Shown here piece after piece: positions 8,004 to 15,488 of a DNA stretch of 64,000 nt. The notes below the pieces were generated by a model that was not told the DNA's origin, searched no databases, and was given only the letters and a program-made list of their open reading frames with translations. Made by a program: the position numbers and the translations under genes. The DNA is from Affinirhizobium straminoryzae (GTDB taxonomy: Bacteria > Pseudomonadota > Alphaproteobacteria > Rhizobiales > Rhizobiaceae), in NCBI RefSeq assembly GCF_007004135.1, contig NZ_VJMG01000008.1, forward strand, positions 111,734-175,733, read 5' to 3'. Numbering within the stretch: position 1 is the stretch's first letter; each line of letters starts with the position of its first letter.

Positions 8004-8816
8004 GTGAGTATCTGGAGCGCTGTAGGCGCTATCGGATCGTCTTTGCTTGGCGGCATCTTCGGGTCCAAAAAGCAAAAGACTGAAAGCACCGTTGATTACG
8101 TCAAGATGGCGCAATCTGCGGAGGCGGCGGGGTTTAACCCGCTGACCGCGCTCCGCAACGGTGGCAGTGCTGGTTTCACCAGCACTGTTCAGCATCCCGG
8201 CTTGTCTGGGATGGCTGACGCGATCTCGCAGATCGGCGGCACCCTTGGTGCTGCTCTCGATGAGCATTTCGACCCTATCGCGCAAAAGCGTAATCAGGTC
8301 GAAAGTGCGCTTCTCGATTACCAGCTTGAAAAGCTGCAATCCAAGGGCAAGAGCGGCCTTATGTTTGGGGATGTCCCCTCTAAGGCTGGCTCGTCGCTCG
8401 TGCGTAGTCCGGTCCCGCCGCTCTCGTCTACAGGCAAGGCGGCACCTCCCAAGGCAAAGAAAAACGCTCCGGGTGAAGGGACGATTGTCGGCGGCGACGA
8501 TCCCAAGGCGTCTAGCTTGGGTTGGAGCGGCGAAAGATACGGCTGGTTTCATGCTCCATTTTTCCCGGATGCTGAAACCTTTGAGACTATCTACGGCGAG
8601 AGTGAAATAGGTTCTTCCCTGTATGGTGCAGGGAAGGTTATCGCTGATGGGTTGTATAGCGGATACCGCAACGTTGTTAGCGGCGCTCGGGATTTTGCTG
8701 ACTACTGGAATCGGAAAACGAAAACTAAGCCTGATGCGGAATACGCTCGCGAATACATGAATAATATTCGCGATTCTGTTCCTACGCTGGCAAAATCTCC
8801 GAAGACTAGCTGGTGA
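8004..8816 (+). CDS. DNA pilot protein (VP2, minor spike/pilot)
   Basis: 270 residues. The N-terminal glycine-rich hydrophobic segment (SIWSAVGAIGSSLLGGIFG, residues 2-20) is followed by KMAQSAEAAGFNPLTALR, the hallmark of microvirus VP2/H-like proteins that form the DNA-delivery tube. The rest is helix-prone and then Pro/Lys-rich. I chose GTG 8004, one base after the previous stop; the frame upstream overlaps the holin-like gene and lacks the pilot signature. Translation is probably coupled, as no strong ribosome site is visible. Confidence 0.88.
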   Translation: MSIWSAVGAIGSSLLGGIFGSKKQKTESTVDYVKMAQSAEAAGFNPLTALRNGGSAGFTSTVQHPGLSGMADAISQIGGTLGAALDEHFDPIAQKRNQVESALLDYQLEKLQSKGKSGLMFGDVPSKAGSSLVRSPVPPLSSTGKAAPPKAKKNAPGEGTIVGGDDPKASSLGWSGERYGWFHAPFFPDAETFETIYGESEIGSSLYGAGKVIADGLYSGYRNVVSGARDFADYWNRKTKTKPDAEYAREYMNNIRDSVPTLAKSPKTSW

Positions 8817-8931
8817 TTACATGAAGTAATCCAGCAACTCCGCCTAGGCAGATCGCTGCGATTAATATTCGGATATACCAGATGAATATCCATGCAGCGA
8901 GGTTTATAGCCTTTTCAACTACGGGTGTCAT
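8806..8931 (-). CDS. Antisense small membrane-peptide ORF (speculative)
   Basis: 41-codon minus-strand ORF whose central region (WIFIWYIRILIAAICLGG) reads as a single membrane-spanning helix. TGAGGA lies about 5 nt before the ATG, a respectable Shine-Dalgarno. It runs against all other phage genes and overlaps the VP2 end. Minus-strand transcripts are not expected during lytic microvirus growth, but a lysogen could express one. No homology is claimed and coincidence is the default explanation. Confidence 0.15.
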   Translation of the reverse strand: MTPVVEKAINLAAWIFIWYIRILIAAICLGGVAGLLHVITS

Positions 8932-9037
8932 GATGTCCTCATCAAAACGTTGCTCGGCGTGTGAGCGCCGCGCGAAAGCAATCAAAAAGTTTATTGGTCG
9001 CGTGGTGCGACCTGTCAAGAGAAGGAAAGCGAAATGA
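8930..9037 (+). CDS. J-like very basic DNA-binding peptide
   Basis: 35 residues with 14 Lys/Arg; the C-terminal half is RVVRPVKRRKAK, and a CSAC motif lies near the N-terminus. The stop overlaps the capsid gene start (ATGA at 9034-9037). Microviruses package ssDNA with a tiny basic protein (phiX174 J, gokushovirus VP8) encoded next to the capsid gene, so composition, size and position all fit. Start choices are ATG 8930, ATG 8933, or ATG 8882 in the same frame (51 residues); none has a strong ribosome site. It is shorter than usual gene-finding cut-offs. Confidence 0.65.
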   Translation: MMSSSKRCSACERRAKAIKKFIGRVVRPVKRRKAK

Positions 9038-10671
9038 ATGTAAGTGCTGCTGACATTAAGGCGCTCGCGCGCACGAAGACGACTCCGATTCCGGTGCAGC
9101 GGTCCACCCGTCAGGTGGATATCCGCGCCCTCACCTCTTTGCCTGCTGGCAAGATGGTTCCCATTGCGGCTTTCCCTCTCCTTCGCGAGGATCGACTGCG
9201 GTCGTCTCAGATGCGGATTTCTTTCGAACTGATGGAAACCGTCGAAATCCTGATGAACGCCGTCAACGTTGCGGTGAAGGCGTATCTTGTGCCGAACGTT
9301 GCCTTCGAACGGTTTTCCGGCTTCGACGAACTGAACAGGGCCTATGAGGGTATCCCGAATCAGGAAGGCGGGCCGGTTACGCCCTACATCGAAACCATGG
9401 TTGCGGGCGCTTATGGGTCGATCCCGATCCATAAATATCTCGGCTTTCACGCCGCCCCCACCGACAACATCAATACGGCCTATATCGAGGCGTATAACCA
9501 GATCTGGAATTTCCGGGCAAAGAATCGCTCGAAGGGTTTGGCTCTTCGCAGCAGGCTCCAGACTGATCTGGCAACGGCGTTCTGGCAGCACGACAGCTTC
9601 CGGCACATTGTGCCCGATTTTGATCAGGCCGTTATCGATGGTCAGGTCGCGCTGAATGTTGTGAACTCGGCTCTTCCGGTGAAGGGTATCGGTATTCACA
9701 ATTCCGATAACTCTCCCGGTGGCGCGACTGCTACCTACAAGCATAGCTTGGGAGATGCTTCTTGGACCACGCCTTGGATGGGGTCTGAGATCGGTGTGAA
9801 GTCCCGCAATGACGGTGGTACGTGGCGTCCTGATGTTTTCGCCGAATTGCAGGCGAACGGGATTACCGTCTCCCTCTCCAACATCGAGCTGGCCCGGAAG
9901 ACACAGGCGTTTGCGGAGCTGCGTAAGCAGTACGGCGGGCATGATAATTACATCATCGATCTGCTGATGGATGGTATCACCATTCCTGAACAGCAGTGGC
10001 GGCAGCCTATCCTGCTCGCAGACAAGACGACCGTTTTCGGTGTCTCCAAGCGCTACGCGACGGATGGCGGCAATCTGACCGACAGCGTCGTGAGCGGCGC
10101 GACGTTCGTTGATCTCAATCTCGTGACGCCCGTTGTCCCCTGTGGCGGCGTGATCATGATTGTTGCGGAGATCACTCCCGAACAGCTGTTCGAGCGCCAG
10201 CGCGATACTTACCTGCACACGACAACTGTCTCGCAGTTGCCGCAATATCTTCGCGACACGCTCGACCCGGAAAAGGTCGATATCGTGAAGAATGGCGAGA
10301 TGGATACCAGCCACGCGACCCCGAACGGTGCGTTCGGTTACGCGCCTCTGAACTGGGCTTGGTCCAAGTCCGTCCCCCAGGTCGGCGGGCGCTTCTTCCG
10401 TCCGGCTGCTGTCACGACTTTTGACGAGGATCGCCAGCGCATCTGGGCGGTTGAAACCGCGAACCCTACCCTCGGCCCTGATTTTTATCTGTGCAATGGC
10501 ATGCACACGAAGCCTTTCGTGGTGACGAATCAGGATATTGGTGAAAGTCTGGCTCGGGGCGTGATGACAATCGACGGCCTGACTGTCTTCGGTGGCGCTC
10601 TTGTCGAGGCCAATGGAGATTACGCGGAGGTTCTTTCTGAAGCTCCTCAGACGCGTATCGTAAAGGCGTAA
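9034..10671 (+). CDS. Microvirus major capsid protein (VP1)
   Basis: 545 residues, the usual length for the Microviridae capsid (F-type) protein. Features include an N-terminal RSTRQVDIRALTSLP segment, a mid-protein IHKYLGFHA/YNQIWNFRAKNR region like the family's conserved YN..WN..yR block, and a C-terminal VEANGDYAEVLSE. Start ATG 9034 overlaps the J-like stop and follows AGAGAAGGAAAG. It is the last phage gene, ending 67 bp before attR. Codon usage is more A/T-tolerant than in neighbouring host genes. Confidence 0.95.
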   Translation: MNVSAADIKALARTKTTPIPVQRSTRQVDIRALTSLPAGKMVPIAAFPLLREDRLRSSQMRISFELMETVEILMNAVNVAVKAYLVPNVAFERFSGFDELNRAYEGIPNQEGGPVTPYIETMVAGAYGSIPIHKYLGFHAAPTDNINTAYIEAYNQIWNFRAKNRSKGLALRSRLQTDLATAFWQHDSFRHIVPDFDQAVIDGQVALNVVNSALPVKGIGIHNSDNSPGGATATYKHSLGDASWTTPWMGSEIGVKSRNDGGTWRPDVFAELQANGITVSLSNIELARKTQAFAELRKQYGGHDNYIIDLLMDGITIPEQQWRQPILLADKTTVFGVSKRYATDGGNLTDSVVSGATFVDLNLVTPVVPCGGVIMIVAEITPEQLFERQRDTYLHTTTVSQLPQYLRDTLDPEKVDIVKNGEMDTSHATPNGAFGYAPLNWAWSKSVPQVGGRFFRPAAVTTFDEDRQRIWAVETANPTLGPDFYLCNGMHTKPFVVTNQDIGESLARGVMTIDGLTVFGGALVEANGDYAEVLSEAPQTRIVKA

Positions 10672-10696
10672 TATTTCATATTGCGCAAAACATGGG

Positions 10697-10707
10697 TTTG
10701 CAGCATA
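10697..10707 (+). repeat. Inverted copy of the phage XerC arm
   Basis: TTTGCAGCATA is the perfect reverse complement of 4914-4924 in attL. In the prophage the two lie 5.8 kb apart, but in the excised circle the attP junction would put them 49 nt apart as an 11-bp inverted repeat spanning the Xer core. It could let single-stranded viral DNA fold a XerC site. Confidence 0.7.
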
Positions 10708-10738
10708 TTGGGTATACGATTTCTCTAATTCCTTGAAA

Positions 10739-10766
10739 TTGTTCCTCAATCTACCTTATCCTGCAT
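10739..10766 (-). repeat. attR: degraded dif-like XerC/XerD site
   Basis: On the plus strand it reads TTGTTCCTCAA, core TCTACC, then TTATCCTGCAT: 28 bp, the same core as attL. On the minus strand the XerC arm ends GGATAA and the XerD arm begins TTGAG, not TTATG, so the XerD side is weakened. The left plus-strand arm (10739-10749) should be phage DNA and the right arm (10756-10766) host DNA. Confidence 0.8.
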
Positions 10767-10848
10767 TTGTGTTGCAAGGGGGCAGATTCCATTTCCGAGT
10801 GCGACCAGCACCTCCTCTTGCGTTGATCGGCGGCGGTGTGCGGCGAAG

Positions 10849-11241
10849 TCAGATGGTGGGATGAAGCCGCGGTTCGCCCAGCTTGAACCAGGCCTTGGCG
10901 ATCTTGCCATCGGCGACCTCGTAGAGACAAATGACCTCTACCTCACCCTTTCCCTCTGGAAAGTTGCGGGTGACGATTTCGTGGTCGATGACGAGATTGC
11001 CGAGGCTCGTGCGGCTCAGCAATCGCCCATGCAGATCCGGTTCAAGGAAGCGCGTGACATGGCGCGCCCGGATCGCATCAGCGCCCTTCGCCAGCAAGTG
11101 GTCGGGGAACGCGTAATAGAGGCAGTCCTCCGCCCACCAGCGCATGAAGGCGTCGATGTCGCGTGCATTGTAGGCCTTGAGCTGTTCCTGCACCGGCCAG
11201 GCCGGATGATCGGAACTGACGGCTTCGCCCGGCAGGCTCAC
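10849..11241 (-). CDS. NTF2/SnoaL-like domain protein
   Basis: 130 residues with a single nuclear-transport-factor-2-like cone fold: VQEQLKAYNARDIDAFMRWWAEDC at the front, YAFPDHLLAKGADAIRARH, and a C-terminal strand pair ending VADGKIAKAWFKLGEPRLHP. Such proteins are small ligand-binding or isomerase-like enzymes; no function can be assigned. The GTG start at 11241 overlaps the stop of the upstream small membrane gene (GTGA), so the longer frame to 11433 is a shadow of that gene. First host gene after attR. Confidence 0.8.
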   Translation of the reverse strand: MSLPGEAVSSDHPAWPVQEQLKAYNARDIDAFMRWWAEDCLYYAFPDHLLAKGADAIRARHVTRFLEPDLHGRLLSRTSLGNLVIDHEIVTRNFPEGKGEVEVICLYEVADGKIAKAWFKLGEPRLHPTI

Positions 11242-11402
11242 GTCGGAAGGCCGCTTGATGGCGCGATGAACTGGAAATAGGCCCAGACAAGCACGAGGCC
11301 AATCAGGATGGCTGCAGCGACCAGCGCCTTGCGCAGGCCCGGCGGCACCTGACGCGGCGGCTTCTGGGGCTTGGGGCGTTGGAACTTGATGACGTTGTTC
11401 AT
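11238..11402 (-). CDS. Small single-pass membrane protein
   Basis: 54 residues: a proline/lysine-rich cytoplasmic head (MNNVIKFQRPKPQKPPRQ), one transmembrane helix (about 27-46, LVAAAILIGLVLVWAYFQFI) and a short tail. Its stop overlaps the start of the NTF2-like gene by 4 nt, so they form a two-gene unit. AGGA lies 8 nt upstream of the ATG at 11402. Similar short head-plus-helix proteins occur in Rhizobiaceae; function unknown. Confidence 0.75.
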   Translation of the reverse strand: MNNVIKFQRPKPQKPPRQVPPGLRKALVAAAILIGLVLVWAYFQFIAPSSGLPT

Positions 11403-11775
11403 GACGGTCCTGACAGGCGCTGCACACCTGCATTCCCTATCCGATTTTACCCCTTCGTTCCAGAGAGATGACAGCGGACCGGGCGCATGGATGCGACGCG
11501 CACAGGCAACCTCTCCGTGACTGCGCTGTCGCGCCTATTTTCCGCTTGGTACAACCGAATCTGTTGACGGGACGGCGCGAAGCAGTGATGTGTGCCCCAG
11601 ATGATTCAAGGGTGCCCCGTCCGGGGCGATGGCGCAGCAAGCCCGACCGGATGGATCGTTCGTCAGCCGCCTCTGGCCTGCCGGCAACTCTGCCGCGCAA
11701 GTCAGGCGCAAGGTGGCGCGCCTAATCTTGGCTCCAACCGCCGGGATGGACACGGCGCAGACAAGGGGCATGAAC
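11403..11775. other. Intergenic region, no gene seen
   Basis: 373 bp between the divergent small membrane gene and the short protein at 11776. Open frames here overlap on both strands and show no recognisable domain, signal peptide or ribosome site. It probably holds the two divergent promoters. Confidence 0.5.
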
Positions 11776-11934
11776 ATGAACGAGTTGGATGGGCAGATGG
11801 AACTTCGGGACACGGCGATCGCACTCTTCCTGGAGGAAAACGATCTCGACCAGATCACCGATATTCTCGTGGCCGCGCTGGACGATGCGCTTCGGCTGAT
11901 GGCCGAGGAAATCGCCCAGGACACGGTGCACTGA
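11776..11934 (+). CDS. Short acidic hypothetical protein
   Basis: 52 residues, acidic and helical (FLEENDLDQITDILVAALDDALRLM). AAGGGG lies 7 nt before ATG 11776; an ATG at 11770 is also in frame but too close to that site. No domain recognised. It stands alone between the NTF2-like pair and the two-component genes. The acidic pattern could suit an adaptor or small regulator, but this is a guess. Confidence 0.5.
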   Translation: MNELDGQMELRDTAIALFLEENDLDQITDILVAALDDALRLMAEEIAQDTVH

Positions 11935-12026
11935 CAACCTGCAGCACCCCGTCAGGCGTGACGGGCAACGGTGATGGGGCACACTCTTTCGCCAGAAGCC
12001 GGGCAGTCTCGGTGAGGCGCTGTCGC

Positions 12027-12069
12027 TTAGAGCGAGTTTCGATCTGACTGAATCAGATATTCGCTCTAA
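12027..12069. repeat. Palindromic intergenic element / terminator
   Basis: TTAGAGCGA (12027-12035) pairs with TCGCTCTAA (12061-12069), with an inner ATCTGA/TCAGAT stem, followed by CCTTTTATTTTT. This resembles the short palindromes scattered through rhizobial genomes and could terminate the gene at 11776, or the tctE transcript from the other side. Confidence 0.6.
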
Positions 12070-12128
12070 CCTTTTATTTTTGAAGCATAATCTTATCGAT
12101 CCTCGTTTCGCTCCGGTCGGATTGTGCT

Positions 12129-13520
12129 TCAGCCCGCCCTCTCCCGCATCAGGCGGATGACCACCCGCAATCCATCGCCGCGGCTTGCATCCTCAAGCGT
12201 CAGCGTGCCGCCATGCAGCCGGGCGATCTCCTCGACGATCGGCAGGCCAAGGCCGCTTCCCGGAAGCCCTGCGGAACTTGCGCGCTCGAACCTCTTCAGA
12301 ACGTCGGCGCGCCTGTGCGGCGGAATGCCGGGACCGTTGTCCTCCACTTCGATGCAGACGGCTGCATCGTCTTCCGACACGCGCACGGTCACCTCCGCGC
12401 CGCGCCCGGCGTAGAGGATGGCATTGGAAATCAGGTTTTTCAGCATTTCCGCGAGCAGCAGCGGTTCGCCCCGCAGCAGCACGGCGCCCTCCCCCTCGAA
12501 GCCGAGATCGATCCCGGCCTCCGCGGCAGAGGGAATGTGATCGGCTGTCAGAGATCGGGCAAACCCGGTGAGATCGACATCGGTCAGAGCGGAACCCTCC
12601 GCCCGTGCCGCAGCATCGATGCGCGCCATCATCAGAAGCTGCGCCAGCACCCGCTCGGCATGGGCGACGGCCTCATCGGCGCGGGCGATCGCAGCGGCGA
12701 GATCGCCCGCTTCCTCGGCACGCGCGGCGAGCGCCAGCTGCGTGCGCACCACGGCCAGCGGGGTGCGCAGTTGATGGCTGGCATTGCCGGTGAAATGGCG
12801 CAACGCCTCCAGCGCCGAATTCAGCCGCACCATGAAGGAGTTGACCGTCTCGACCAGCCCTTCGACCTCGCTCGGTACGTGCTCGCCGATCGGATCGAGA
12901 TCGTCCGGGCTGCGCTCGGCGATGGCGGAGCTCAGCCGGTAGAGCGGACGCAGCGACAGCGACACCGCGATCCAGACGATCAGCGCAGCACCGGACATCA
13001 TCAGCGCGAGGCGCAGCGCCGAATGCAGCAGGATCGACCGCGTCAGCTGCCGGCGCGCCATGGTGGTTTCTGCAACCGTGACCGTAAAGGGCACCGAGGA
13101 AATGCCTGTGGACGCCGAGCGGGCAAGCGTCGCGACACGGATCGGCTCGCCCCGGAAGGTCGCGTCATCGAAGGCCGTCGATTGCCCCTCGCGGCGCGGC
13201 AGGGTCGGCAGCGCCTGATAGCCGGTAATGAAGATGCCGGGGGGACCATCGACGCGATAGAACACGCGATCCTGTGCTGCAGACGTCAGCATTTCCAGCG
13301 CGACATAGGGAATGTCGACCTCGAGCGAGCCATCCTCCGCCACGACCACACGTTCAGCAATGGCGAGCGCGGAGCCGGCCAGCACGCGATCGGAGACCTC
13401 GTTGGCGGTCTGCCGCGCCTCGCGCCAGGTATCGGCCAGCGCCAGAGAGCCGAGGACGGCCGTGGCCGCCAGCAGCCAGGCGAGCAGCCGGCCGCGCAGC
13501 GAGCGGGTCACGTTTCTCAT
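12129..13520 (-). CDS. tctE: Sensor histidine kinase of TctE type
   Basis: 463 residues. TM1 is about 11-30, then a periplasmic sensor domain to ~168, TM2 to ~190 and a HAMP-like linker. The phosphoacceptor box is HFTGNASHQLRTPLA (His near 250). The catalytic domain has N-box EMLKNLISNAILYAG, VEDNGPGIPP and GSGLGLPIV. It is encoded 24 nt after the response regulator on the same strand. Linkage to TctCBA suggests it senses tricarboxylates or related acids; the ligand is inferred from context only. Confidence 0.88.
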   Translation of the reverse strand: MRNVTRSLRGRLLAWLLAATAVLGSLALADTWREARQTANEVSDRVLAGSALAIAERVVVAEDGSLEVDIPYVALEMLTSAAQDRVFYRVDGPPGIFITGYQALPTLPRREGQSTAFDDATFRGEPIRVATLARSASTGISSVPFTVTVAETTMARRQLTRSILLHSALRLALMMSGAALIVWIAVSLSLRPLYRLSSAIAERSPDDLDPIGEHVPSEVEGLVETVNSFMVRLNSALEALRHFTGNASHQLRTPLAVVRTQLALAARAEEAGDLAAAIARADEAVAHAERVLAQLLMMARIDAAARAEGSALTDVDLTGFARSLTADHIPSAAEAGIDLGFEGEGAVLLRGEPLLLAEMLKNLISNAILYAGRGAEVTVRVSEDDAAVCIEVEDNGPGIPPHRRADVLKRFERASSAGLPGSGLGLPIVEEIARLHGGTLTLEDASRGDGLRVVIRLMRERAG

Positions 13521-13544
13521 GTCACGTCTCTCATGCCACCCCCG

Positions 13545-14222
13545 TCACGCGGTTTCGGCAGCCGTATCGAGATAATAGCCGATCCCGCGCGCCGTCTTGA
13601 CCGTCAGCTGATGCGCTTGCAGCCGCCGTCTCAGCCGCGAGACATATTGCTCGATGGCATTGGGCGACAGATCGGTATCGAAACCGGCGAGCGAGCCGAT
13701 GATCGCCTCCTTGGACACCACCTTGCCGGCCCGCAGGAACAGCAGTTCCAGCAATGCCAGTTCCCGCGCAGGAATATCCACTGGACGGCCCTGCGCTGAA
13801 AAGCTGCGGGATGTCAGATCGAAGGCCAGACCGCCGAACTCGACGCGGGAGGAGCGCAGACCTGCCTGCCGCCGCAACAGCACGCGAATGCGCGCCTCCA
13901 GCTCGGAAATGTCGAAGGGCTTGGTCAGATAGTCATCGGCACCGAGATCCAGGCCACGCACCCGTTCCTCCGGCGCACCACGTGCGGTGAGGATCATCAC
14001 CGCCGTCTGGTTCTGGCGGGCACGTAAGGAGCGTAGCACCTGCAAACCGTCCATCTCGGGAAGGTTGAGATCGAGGATGATCAGATCGAAGCGTTCGGCC
14101 GTCGCCACAGCCTCCGCCGAAAGGCCGTCGGCCACCACGTCCACCACGTAGCCGCTGCCGCGCAGAATGGCCGAAAGCCCTTCGGCAAGTGCCTGATTGT
14201 CCTCCACCAGCAGAATGCGCAC
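13545..14222 (-). CDS. tctD: OmpR-family response regulator, TctD-like
   Basis: 225 residues: a receiver domain (RILLVEDNQ, phospho-acceptor in LIILDLNLPEMDG, Lys in LTKPFDISE) and a C-terminal winged helix ending QYVSRLRRRLQAHQLTVKTARGIGYYL. I chose the GTG start at 14222 because AGGGAGGG sits about 5 nt upstream; the longer frame to 14291 adds unrelated residues. It probably activates tctCBA and perhaps the divergent binding-protein gene. Tandem 11-bp repeats upstream of tctC fit an OmpR-type operator. Confidence 0.88.
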   Translation of the reverse strand: MRILLVEDNQALAEGLSAILRGSGYVVDVVADGLSAEAVATAERFDLIILDLNLPEMDGLQVLRSLRARQNQTAVMILTARGAPEERVRGLDLGADDYLTKPFDISELEARIRVLLRRQAGLRSSRVEFGGLAFDLTSRSFSAQGRPVDIPARELALLELLFLRAGKVVSKEAIIGSLAGFDTDLSPNAIEQYVSRLRRRLQAHQLTVKTARGIGYYLDTAAETA

Positions 14223-14366
14223 GCAACCCTCCCTCTTCACCCACCAAGGATAGAGGCGCCACGCGAGCCTGTCACCGTCCCTGGGCTGCAAAACCCAAGG
14301 TTCTCATGGCAAGTCCCGCACACCTGCCCGCTTGCCTGCCTCCATCGGCTCGGGCATCATGGCCAG

Positions 14367-15437
14367 ATGCAACGGCTTTTCCCCACACTTTTCCTGTCTT
14401 GCGTCCTGTCCGGGACGGCGGTGGCCGATGTGACGGATTTTCCGGCGATATCAGGCCGCAGCGATGCGCCTCGCCTCCTCGTCTATTCCTCGCTCGATCA
14501 GCCTATGGCGCGGCCGATGATCGAGGCCTTCCAGCGTGCCAATCCCGATATTGCCGTCCGCTACGAGGACATGCTGACCGGCCAGATCTACGAACGGATC
14601 CTCGAGGAAACCGATTCTGGCCAGAAAACGGCGGATTTTGCCTTTTCCTCTGCCATGGACCTGCAGGTGAAGCTGGCGAATGACGGCTATGCCCAGCAGA
14701 GCCGGCTTGCCCTCAGCGCCTCCTGGCCGGCCTGGGCCAACTGGAGGGACACGGCCTATGCGCTGACCTTCGAGCCGGCGGTTTTCGTCTACCACAAGCC
14801 GAGCTTTATCAGCGAACCACCACCGGCCAGCCGGGCGGAATTCATCGACTATCTCCGGCGCAAGGGCGATGCCGTGCACGGCCGCATCGCCACCTATGAT
14901 ATCGAGCGTTCCGGTGTCGGCTTCCTTTTCATGTCACGCGACCAGGAACAGTTCGACGACATCTGGTCCGTCGTGGATGCCATGGGCGAGGCCGGCGTGC
15001 GGCTCTATTCCACCAGCCAGGCCATCCTGGAACGGGTCGCCGACGGCCGATTCGTGCTGGGCTACAATATTCTCGGCTCCTATGCGGCGGACTGGGCCTC
15101 GAATCATCCCGAAGTCGGCATCGTGCTGCCGAAGGATTACACGGTGGTGATGTCGCGGATCGGCCTCGTGCCTCAGGCCGCAGCCTCGCCGGATCTCGGT
15201 CGGCGCTTCCTTGATTTCTTCATGTCGCGCCAGGGACAGACCATTCTGACGCGCGAACTGCAGATCCCGGCGGTGAATCCCGAGGTGGCCGAAGGCAATA
15301 CGGCCACCACGATGCGGGAAATGCTGGGCGGCCAGTTGAAGCCGGTGCCGGTCAGCCCCGGCCTGATGGTCTATCTCGATCAGGTAAAGCGCGCACGCCT
15401 GATTGCCCGCTGGAACGACGTGCTGCGCATTCGCTGA
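14367..15437 (+). CDS. Periplasmic ABC-type substrate-binding protein (orphan)
   Basis: 356 residues with a signal peptide (1-20, cleavage after TAVA). The LLVYSSLDQPMARPMIEAFQRANPDI start and TDFAFSSAMDLQVKLANDGY are typical of the Fe/2-aminoethylphosphonate (type 2) extracellular solute-binding family. No ABC permease or ATPase gene is adjacent. It sits divergent from tctD/tctE and before tctC, so it could present a ligand to the sensor kinase, as PgtC does for PgtB in phosphoglycerate sensing. That role is inferred. Confidence 0.85.
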   Translation: MQRLFPTLFLSCVLSGTAVADVTDFPAISGRSDAPRLLVYSSLDQPMARPMIEAFQRANPDIAVRYEDMLTGQIYERILEETDSGQKTADFAFSSAMDLQVKLANDGYAQQSRLALSASWPAWANWRDTAYALTFEPAVFVYHKPSFISEPPPASRAEFIDYLRRKGDAVHGRIATYDIERSGVGFLFMSRDQEQFDDIWSVVDAMGEAGVRLYSTSQAILERVADGRFVLGYNILGSYAADWASNHPEVGIVLPKDYTVVMSRIGLVPQAAASPDLGRRFLDFFMSRQGQTILTRELQIPAVNPEVAEGNTATTMREMLGGQLKPVPVSPGLMVYLDQVKRARLIARWNDVLRIR

Positions 15438-15488
15438 CGTCGTGCACCAGCCTCCTTCAAGGGCGGGCAATGCCGCCCTGCGCCTCCC

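Larger units (their letters stand above)
4896..10766 (+). mobile_element. Integrated Microviridae (ssDNA phage) prophage
   Basis: A complete temperate microvirus of about 5.85 kb lies between two dif-like sites. All confident genes are on the plus (virion-sense) strand in the order: uncharacterised 190-aa protein, M15 peptidase, hairpin-rich non-coding region, replication initiator, basic 120-aa protein, holin-like peptide, pilot protein VP2, J-like basic peptide, major capsid protein. Size and the capsid/pilot/initiator trio match Microviridae. No integrase or repressor gene is seen, so integration must rely on host XerCD. Base composition is visibly less GC-rich than the flanks, with more A/T in third positions. 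Temperate microviruses at dif-like sites are known in Bacteroidetes and Alphaproteobacteria; this looks like the alphaproteobacterial type and appears intact. Confidence 0.93.

Noticed and set aside
8806..10749. 647-codon antisense frame across the capsid gene
   Set aside because: It is the mirror of the capsid gene in a GC-biased frame, with no domain or ribosome site. Only the short 41-codon piece at its far end is discussed, and as speculation.
10849..12069. Second mobile element to the right of attR
   Set aside because: Small genes here look like ordinary rhizobial genes; no integrase, transposase or terminal repeats were seen.
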